Source: Dehalococcoidia bacterium UBA2158 (GTDB taxonomy: Bacteria > Chloroflexota > Dehalococcoidia > Lucifugimonadales > UBA3495). Taken from it: DNA of 18,313 nucleotides. The notes under the pieces were generated by a model. That model was not told where the DNA came from. It did not search any database and was given only the letters and a program-made list of their open reading frames with translations. The position numbers and the translations under genes were made by a program. This document shows, piece after piece, positions 14,036-18,313 of the stretch (position 1 is the first letter of the stretch; the number at the start of each line of letters is the position of its first letter). Where the stretch lies: NCBI GenBank assembly GCA_002328185.1, contig DCWQ01000027.1:1-18313 (forward strand). Direction: 5' to 3'.

Positions 14036-15724
14036 GTGCGACAACAAGAATCTGATAAAGCAGACATCATCTTGCATGGGGGCAAGGTGCTCACCGTTTC
14101 AACCAACGGCAGCATCGAACAGGCGGTGGCTATAAAAGGTGAATCTGTTCAAGCCGTCGGCACTGATCAGGATGTACTGGCCTTGGGCGGTTCAAGCACC
14201 AAGACCATCGATCTTAGGGGACGCACGGTCATCCCCGGCATCATCGATATCCACGCACACATGGACCGCGAGGGCCTCAAGAGAATCTTCCCTTCCCTTG
14301 GGGGCGCAACTTCCATTCCGGAGATACTTGGCCTCATCAAGCAACAAGTGGCCCAGAAGCGCCCCGGCGAATGGGTGACGACCATGCCGGTGGGCGATCC
14401 GCCCAACTACGCGGATATGCCGGCCAGCCTTCAGGAAGGGCGCTTCCCCAACCGGTGGGACCTCGACAAAGTATCGCCAAACAACCCTGTGTATATCCGG
14501 GGCACCTGGACGCCCTGGAACGTCCCGCCATCGGTGGCCATCGCCAACAGTCTGGCGTTGCAACTCGCCGGCATAGACCGGAACACCCAGTCGCCCGATT
14601 CCAGTGTGACCATCGAGCATGACGATACCGGCGAACCGACGGGCATCTTGGTGGACATCGGGAGGTTCCCGTCTGTCGAGTTCACCCTGATGAAGGTCGT
14701 ACCCCGGTTTACCCACCAACAACGTTTGGCCGCATTGAAGGAGTCAATGCGGCTCTACAACGCCGTTGGAACGACCGGCACCTATGAGGGGCATGGCGTC
14801 GCCCCCGAGGTCTTGCGGGTGTACAAAGAAGTCTGGGACGCCAAAGAGATGACCGTTAGGGCCCACCTTACGCTGAGCCCCGCATGGAAATCCGTAGCCG
14901 AAGCGGACAAAGAGATGGAACGATGGGCGCATTCGGCCTCGGGCCAGGGTTTCGGCGATGACATGCTCCGCATCAGTGGCTACTACATTGACTACCGCGG
15001 CAGTAGGTACACCGCCCGCGCCCGGACCGCCGAACTTCCCTTCACCGGCTGGGCAGGTTTCGCGCAAAGCTACAATCCTCCGGCGACTTTCAAACGGCTG
15101 GTCAAACTGGCGGCTCAGCACAATTTACGAGTCAATACCATCGTGGCTGACTGTTTGGAAGAGGTGCTGGATGTCTTCCAAGATGTCCACCGGGAGATTC
15201 CGATCCGCGGCAAGCGGTGGATGATCGGCCACGTGGTCGAGACATCTCCAGAGCAGTTGAAGGTGATCCGGGAACTGGGCCTGATCGTCGAGACCATCCC
15301 CTTGACCCACCTGTGGCTGCGAGGCCGCCAATACGTGGGCAGAGCCGAGGCGGCGGATACGGTTGTTACCCACCGAGATTACCTGGAACAGGGCGTGCGG
15401 TTTAGCCTGGGCACCGACAACAAGCCATACAGTCCATTCCCCACGATCTGGGCTGCGGTTGCCAGGCAAGAGCGCATGACCCACGAAGTGCTTGGCCCGA
15501 GGCAGATTCTCACCCGGATGGAAGCATTGAAGGCAATCACCATGGGTGGCGCCTATTTCTCATTTGAGGAGGAACGCCGAGGGTCTTTGGAGGCGGGCAA
15601 GCTGGCCGACCTGGCGGTCCTGTCCGACGACTACCTGACGGTCCCCGAAGATAATATCTCTGGACTGCACTCGGTGTTGACCATGGTTGGTGGGCAAGAG
15701 GTCCATTCCACGGGGAACATCTAA
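14036..15724 (+). CDS. Amidohydrolase family protein (YtcJ-like)
   Basis: A 562-residue metal-dependent hydrolase of the amidohydrolase-3/YtcJ group. It begins with the small beta-sandwich typical of these enzymes (ADIILHGGKVLTVS) and then PGIIDIHAH with metal ligands H73 and H75. Further probable ligands are H399 (IGHVVET) and D461 (LGTDNKPYSP). The C-terminus returns to the beta-sandwich: AITMGGAYFSFEEERRGSLEAGKLADLAVLS. The length fits the family (about 530-600). Substrates are amides, imides or other C-N bonds and are not predictable here. The start is GTG; 14036 is preferred because GGAAGG lies 5 nt upstream, and a GTG at 14030 overlaps that site. The VOC gene follows 34 nt after the stop, so the two form a likely operon. 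Confidence 0.9.
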   Translation: MRQQESDKADIILHGGKVLTVSTNGSIEQAVAIKGESVQAVGTDQDVLALGGSSTKTIDLRGRTVIPGIIDIHAHMDREGLKRIFPSLGGATSIPEILGLIKQQVAQKRPGEWVTTMPVGDPPNYADMPASLQEGRFPNRWDLDKVSPNNPVYIRGTWTPWNVPPSVAIANSLALQLAGIDRNTQSPDSSVTIEHDDTGEPTGILVDIGRFPSVEFTLMKVVPRFTHQQRLAALKESMRLYNAVGTTGTYEGHGVAPEVLRVYKEVWDAKEMTVRAHLTLSPAWKSVAEADKEMERWAHSASGQGFGDDMLRISGYYIDYRGSRYTARARTAELPFTGWAGFAQSYNPPATFKRLVKLAAQHNLRVNTIVADCLEEVLDVFQDVHREIPIRGKRWMIGHVVETSPEQLKVIRELGLIVETIPLTHLWLRGRQYVGRAEAADTVVTHRDYLEQGVRFSLGTDNKPYSPFPTIWAAVARQERMTHEVLGPRQILTRMEALKAITMGGAYFSFEEERRGSLEAGKLADLAVLSDDYLTVPEDNISGLHSVLTMVGGQEVHSTGNI

Positions 15725-15758
15725 CATCAATCGTTCAACCCCAAATCAGGAGCGTTGT

Positions 15759-16163
15759 ATGTTCACAAACTTTCACCACGCCAGTTATCTAGTACCGGAG
15801 TTGGGCGCCGCAGTCCAGTCCTACGCCGAAACATTTGGCGGAAGAGAGACCGGACGTGGAGTGGTGCCGGGACTTGGTGAAGTGGGGTTCATTCAGGTGG
15901 GAGATGTGGAGGTTGAGTTCATCCAACCGGAGGACCCGGCCGTGCTGCAAGGGGAGGCGGCGCCGCTGCTGCACCATGTGGCCTACACCGTGGAGGACCT
16001 GGACCGGGTGATAGACGACTACCGAAGCCGAGGTTACCGGTTCGCTACCGATGAACCTATCACCAATTTTATGGGCTACCGCCTGATCTACCTGGACCTT
16101 GCGCACACCCATGGAACGCGGATCCATCTCACTGACGCCGGAACGCTCCGGCAAACATCCTGA
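15759..16163 (+). CDS. VOC superfamily (glyoxalase / methylmalonyl-CoA epimerase-like) protein
   Basis: A 134-residue single-unit VOC protein; the ATG at 15759 follows AGGAG by about 6 nt. The two beta-alpha-beta-beta-beta modules carry the expected metal positions: H7 (FHHASYLV), E53 (VEVEFIQP), H73 (LLHHVAYTV) and, in the last strand, H123 (GTRIHLTD), where most epimerases and glyoxalases have Glu. The LLHHVAYTVEDLDRVIDDYRSRGY segment is close to methylmalonyl-CoA epimerase. With the His replacement it could still bind metal, but the chemistry may differ. It probably acts on the same pathway as the amidohydrolase in front of it, for example as an isomerase, dioxygenase-like or lyase step; that is inference. 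The operon appears to end here; no terminator is evident. Confidence 0.87.
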   Translation: MFTNFHHASYLVPELGAAVQSYAETFGGRETGRGVVPGLGEVGFIQVGDVEVEFIQPEDPAVLQGEAAPLLHHVAYTVEDLDRVIDDYRSRGYRFATDEPITNFMGYRLIYLDLAHTHGTRIHLTDAGTLRQTS

Positions 16164-16192
16164 CGCTGCCAATAACAGGCCGTCAAGATTGT

Positions 16193-16602
16193 TTACTCTA
16201 AACTTGCGGAGACGAGAATCTCCCATTTGACGTTCAACTGAATCGCGGCCTGAACGATCACAGGGTCCAATGCGTGCTGCAACCAAGGCTTGTCCAAGGC
16301 TAGCTTTACCCTCAACGCATCGGCCCGGTCCTTCACTTCCGGAAGATCGATGGCCGTAACTACCATTATGAGAATCTCGAATGTGTCCGGGTGTTGTTGC
16401 AACTCCGAAATCAAAAAAAGAAACCGCCCATTGCCGGCATATTAACGTCTACGAAGATGATGTCCAGGGTTTGCTCGGCGGCCCGCTTTAGGGCAACAGC
16501 GCCGTTGTCGGCTTTCTTAACTATGCAGCCTTGGTCCTGTAACTGGTCACCCAGTAAGTTTCTGATGTCTGCGTCGTCCTCGTCGATCAACACGTTGGTC
16601 AT
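16193..16602 (-). pseudogene. Single-domain response regulator split by a frameshift
   Basis: A CheY-like receiver of about 135 residues in two frames. The first part (16602-16411) has the ATG after GAGG, VLIDEDDADIR (acidic pocket), and the phosphoacceptor D52 in FVDVNMPAMGG, then runs into a TGA after FFF. The second frame continues LISELQQHPDTFEILIMVVTA with the conserved Thr, and LDKPW with the conserved Lys. The join lies in a run of seven T on the minus strand (16419-16413); with six T the protein reads GGFFLISEL without a break. All signalling residues are intact, so the cause could be a sequencing error, a recent mutation or slippage. No output domain and no kinase are adjacent; the C-terminus continues about 25 residues past the receiver (QLNVKWEILVSASLE). 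Confidence 0.8.
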
Positions 16603-16703
16603 GCGCTTACCTCAGAATGGCCTGTTCCCTTACCTTCAGGGTAACAACCGACCTGTTAAGTTCAAGCGGGCATAGCCAATCGGGCGATTATAGAGGGGGT
16701 TTT

Positions 16704-16961
16704 CTAAGAGGAATCGGCGTTTGCGGCAACGAACGCAAGCTTCGCTTGCCGGTCCAACGATTTGATCTCGTTCTCCCGCTTTGAGGCAAGACCCCGGTCT
16801 TCGCAACTCTCTTGGTACACGAGCTGAAATGGGCCACGGCCTTTGGTGTACTTCGCGCCCTGCCCAGCCTCGTGTTCAGCTATTCGGCGCTCCAGGTCGT
16901 TGGAGATGCCAGTGTACAGCGTGCCGTCGGCGCACCGCAGGATGTAGACGGTCCAGTCCAA
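16704..16961 (-). CDS. GIY-YIG nuclease domain protein
   Basis: An 85-residue stand-alone GIY-YIG domain of the UPF0213/YhbQ type. Motifs: VYILRC (5-10, the GIY strand), YTGIS (16-20, the YIG strand), NDLERRIAEH with the conserved Arg at 25-26, GAKYTKGRGPFQLVY, and KRENEIKSL with the probable catalytic Glu. The length is normal for the family. These small proteins are putative DNA endonucleases of uncertain role, often linked to repair. The start is TTG at 16961 because an in-frame TAG lies at 16977-16979 and no ATG occurs; GAG lies about 8 nt upstream. It begins 15 nt after the stop of the Cys-rich gene on the same strand, suggesting co-transcription. Confidence 0.92.
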   Translation of the reverse strand: MDWTVYILRCADGTLYTGISNDLERRIAEHEAGQGAKYTKGRGPFQLVYQESCEDRGLASKRENEIKSLDRQAKLAFVAANADSS

Positions 16962-16976
16962 GGGATTTCTCGAGGC

Positions 16977-17183
16977 CTACCGCAGGTCTGAAGTGTCGTC
17001 AGAATGACTGCCTCTAAGAACGCAGTGGCCGCATTTCCGGCAGACCGGGTGCAGGTTGTTATGCTGCGGATGTCTCTGTTTGCAGAACCCGGCATCTTCG
17101 TCGGTGCACCTGGGGCACCCCTCGCAATAACGTCCGCCGGTGCCTTGGGACCGCTCGGTTTCTTTGTCTGTGACTGTGACCAT
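16977..17183 (-). CDS. Small Cys-rich, probable zinc-binding protein
   Basis: A hypothetical protein of 68 residues. The ATG at 17183 is preceded by CAGGTCAACA, giving AGG at 7 nt. The C-terminal half has seven Cys and several His in a metal-ligand pattern: C20-x2-C23-x2-C26, C34, H38, H41, H45, then C48-x2-C51-x2-C54. This suggests one or two zinc sites. The codons prefer G or C in the third position, as in neighbouring real genes. It lies directly in front of the GIY-YIG gene (15 nt), so the two may work together. I do not recognise the family. The frame stays open upstream to about 17426 without a better start. A chance open frame is possible, but the paired CxxC motifs argue against it. 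Confidence 0.5.
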   Translation of the reverse strand: MVTVTDKETERSQGTGGRYCEGCPRCTDEDAGFCKQRHPQHNNLHPVCRKCGHCVLRGSHSDDTSDLR

Positions 17184-17412
17184 TGTTGACCTGATGAACC
17201 CACCTGAGACGTATCTAGCTTTGTCCCCCGCGCGGCAAAGTAGTGCGAGGAGAATATCACAAGCTGTGAGCTTGCCCGCACCGGCTGTCTCGGAGGACCG
17301 ATTTGAGAGACTGCCGATATCTTGCTGCTTTACCAGTATAAAAAATCCACAAATCATGTGTGCTCCCCAATCAACCGAAATAGGTAGGTTGGGGCGATCG
17401 AGAATATCGCCT
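17184..17412. other. Intergenic region with two hairpins, no gene
   Basis: There is no convincing gene here. CAAGCT (17260-17265) pairs with AGCTTG (17269-17274) around GTG. A long hairpin follows at 17365-17394 (listed separately). A TATAAAA run (17338-17344) might be part of a plus-strand promoter, but I find no -35 at good spacing. The region should hold the promoter of the minus-strand Cys-rich gene. Confidence 0.4.
17365..17394. repeat. Strong 12-bp hairpin
   Basis: A 30-nt imperfect palindrome: CCCCAATCAACC pairs with GGTAGGTTGGGG around the loop GAAATA. The stem has one A-A mismatch and one G-T wobble. No T-tract follows directly on either strand (on the minus strand a T6 begins about 20 nt later). 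It lies 18 bp before the GAF remnant and about 180 bp before the Cys-rich gene on the other strand. Confidence 0.5.
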
Positions 17413-17688
17413 ATGGTAGACAGCACAGAAGTCGCGCGGCACGAGGCATTGCTGGACCTGTAGATCCAGACCTTCTACCCGGTGAATCGGTTCATCAGTT
17501 CGATCCATGATATGGACCAACTTCTGATCCTGATCATACAGGAGTCAGACGCGGCGGTTGACGCCGAGGCCAGTTGCATCATCCTCCATGATCAGGAGGA
17601 AGGCCAACTCCACATAGAATACGCCATCAGTGATGCCAGCGAAGAAGTGCGGCGCGTGACACTGACGATGGATCGCGGCCGAACTTGA
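17413..17688 (+). pseudogene. GAF-domain fragment with an in-frame stop
   Basis: One frame from ATG 17413 reads VARHEALLDL, a TAG (17461-17463), then VNRFISSIHDMDQLLILII, EASCIILHDQEEGQLHIEYAIS and EEVRRVTLTMDRG before a TGA at 17686. This is the first half of a GAF domain (small-molecule or redox sensor): the helix with L-DLDxLL, the DAEAS strand, and the D-x-E-x-G-x-L turn, ending where the L-x-x-G-x-G-I-A motif should begin. The second half of the domain and any output domain are missing. The amber codon plus the truncation argue for a decayed gene. An ORF restarting downstream of the stop has no clear ribosome site. The last bases overlap the msrB promoter. Confidence 0.65.
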
Positions 17689-17725
17689 CCAGATGAGGGA
17701 CCGGAGGCGTAGAATCTCATGAGAT
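17685..17725 (+). promoter_or_regulatory. msrB promoter with palindrome on the start site
   Basis: TTGACC (17685-17690, five of six) and TAGAAT (17710-17715, five of six) are 19 nt apart, a little wide. The predicted start of transcription is near 17722. The perfect 12-bp palindrome ATCTCATGAGAT (17714-17725) overlaps the end of the -10 and the start site, a classic place for a repressor. The leader to the msrB ATG is about 60 nt. The promoter is plausible and the regulator unknown. Confidence 0.5.
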
Positions 17726-17783
17726 ATGCCCAACTTGCGCCAAGCGATTTAAGCCCCGCGATTCAGAACGAGAAAGAGTTGAT

Positions 17784-18155
17784 ATGACCAACCAAAGCTA
17801 TAACCCTCTAACGGCTGAAGAGAAGTACATAATTGAGTACAAGGGTACCGAACGGCCTTTCACCGGGGAATATGACGACTTCTATGAGACTGGCTCCTAT
17901 ATCTGCCGCAAGTGCAACGCCGAACTTTACAGCTCCGCCGACAAATTCGACGCCCGTTGCGGCTGGCCGGCCTTCGACAAAGAGGTAGAGGGCGCGGTGA
18001 AGCACCTTTCCGACCCCGACGGGCACCGGGTCGAGGTTGAGTGCGCCAACTGCGGCGGACACCTGGGCCACGTCTTCATGGGAGAAGGTTTTACCCCTAC
18101 CAACGCCCGCCACTGCATCAACTCCATTTCGATGAAATTCGTACCGGCGGAGTAA
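17784..18155 (+). CDS. msrB: Peptide methionine-(R)-S-oxide reductase MsrB
   Basis: Reduces methionine-R-sulfoxide in oxidised proteins using thioredoxin; no signal peptide, so cytoplasmic. The 123-residue length is that of a stand-alone MsrB. Features in order: the RPFTGEYDDFYETGSYIC start of the SelR domain, zinc Cys pairs C41/C44 (CRKC) and C87/C90 (CANC), GWPAF (60-64), HLGHVF (93-98) and the catalytic C111 in RHCINS. C59 in RCGWPAF is at the position of the resolving Cys of the E. coli enzyme, so a C59-C111 disulfide is expected. The ATG at 17784 has AGAG about 7 nt upstream. The last codons and stop lie inside a tandem repeat (18146-18218). Confidence 0.96.
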   Translation: MTNQSYNPLTAEEKYIIEYKGTERPFTGEYDDFYETGSYICRKCNAELYSSADKFDARCGWPAFDKEVEGAVKHLSDPDGHRVEVECANCGGHLGHVFMGEGFTPTNARHCINSISMKFVPAE

Positions 18156-18218
18156 CCAGCGGCAAAGCCGGGGAATCTGTGCTGGCGGAGTAACCAACGG
18201 CAAAGCGGAAACCTGTGC
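18146..18218 (+). repeat. Direct repeat duplicating the msrB 3' end
   Basis: Two tandem units with a period of 38 nt: GGCGGAGTAACCAGCGGCAA (from 18146) and GGCGGAGTAACCAACGGCAA (from 18184), both ending in TGTGC. The repeat contains the last msrB codons and stop (GCG GAG TAA), so the second copy is a non-coding echo of the gene end. The copies have diverged in their second half (CCGGGGAATC against GGAAAC). Confidence 0.8.
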
Positions 18219-18254
18219 ATCCTTCAGGTGGGACGGGGAATCAAATGTCCTGAT

Positions 18255-18313
18255 ATGACGAGTTTCTTACATTTGGCTCCCCTACTGGCGATCATCGGTC
18301 TGGTCTTGCTCGC
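18255..18313 (+). CDS. Start of a membrane protein, cut by the window end
   Basis: From ATG 18255 the frame is open to the window end, 19 complete codons. It begins MTSFLHLAPLLAIIGLVLL, a hydrophobic stretch with no early positive charge, so it is probably a first transmembrane helix of a multipass protein. The ribosome site is weak (GTCCTGAT just upstream). The N-terminal pattern would suit a membrane-bound pyrophosphatase (HppA) among others, but 19 residues are not enough to decide. Confidence 0.45.
   Translation, partial: MTSFLHLAPLLAIIGLVLL

Noticed and set aside
1..18313. CRISPR array, insertion sequence, prophage or defence island
   Set aside because: No regularly spaced repeats, transposase, integrase, restriction or toxin-antitoxin gene could be recognised; the lone GIY-YIG domain is of a common chromosomal type.

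Overview
This is an 18.3 kb piece of a bacterial chromosome with mostly single genes and short operons on both strands. It carries one tRNA, no rRNA, no CRISPR array, no insertion sequence and no phage genes. From about 3.4 kb onward the coding DNA is GC-rich. Starts are mixed ATG/GTG/TTG, with Shine-Dalgarno sequences in front of most genes. The gene mix is a DUF541 lipoprotein, tandem DUF5671-like membrane segments, DUF2203, a TrmI with an acidic tail, a creatinase-like M24 protein, and amidohydrolase, SDR and VOC enzymes. Together with degenerate REP-like intergenic repeats, this looks to me like an uncultivated Chloroflexota bacterium (Dehalococcoidia/SAR202-like). That placement is inference; no marker gene here settles it.

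Layout. (1) 1-3.4 kb is visibly richer in AT. It holds a SIMPL-domain lipoprotein, a YbaK/ProX-type tRNA-editing protein, a membrane protein and a frameshifted NHL-repeat fossil. (2) 3.4-8.7 kb has a DMT-family exporter divergent from an M24 creatinase/aminopeptidase-like protein, with a LacI-type palindrome between them. An SDR oxidoreductase follows, divergent from a small conserved protein and an aldehyde dehydrogenase. (3) 8.64-9.0 kb is a cluster of degenerate palindromic repeats. (4) 9.0-11.0 kb has DUF2203 divergent from trmI, then two gene remnants: the start of an HD-type protein coupled to trmI, and a minus-strand reading frame broken by TGA codons. (5) 11.0-13.65 kb has citrate synthase, its terminator and a MidA/NDUFAF7-like methyltransferase, all on the minus strand. 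A near-consensus promoter lies upstream. (6) 13.7-16.2 kb has tRNA-Ser(UGA) with its own promoter and terminator, then an amidohydrolase and VOC-protein operon. (7) 16.2-18.3 kb has a response regulator split by a T7 homopolymer, a Cys-rich small protein plus GIY-YIG protein pair, a broken GAF fragment, msrB with a palindromic promoter, and the start of a membrane protein.

The genes look like housekeeping and catabolic functions rather than one dedicated system: tRNA quality and modification, TCA-cycle entry, aldehyde, amide and dipeptide-type catabolism, and oxidative repair. I do not see a convincing new multi-gene system. The most interesting signals are regulatory palindromes placed exactly on promoters (citrate synthase, msrB, the exporter/M24 divergent region), altered metal ligands in the M24 and VOC proteins, the single-homopolymer break in an otherwise intact response regulator, and the number of broken genes (five in 18 kb). 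All coordinates, motifs and stems were read by eye. Family names come from recognising motifs, not from a database search.
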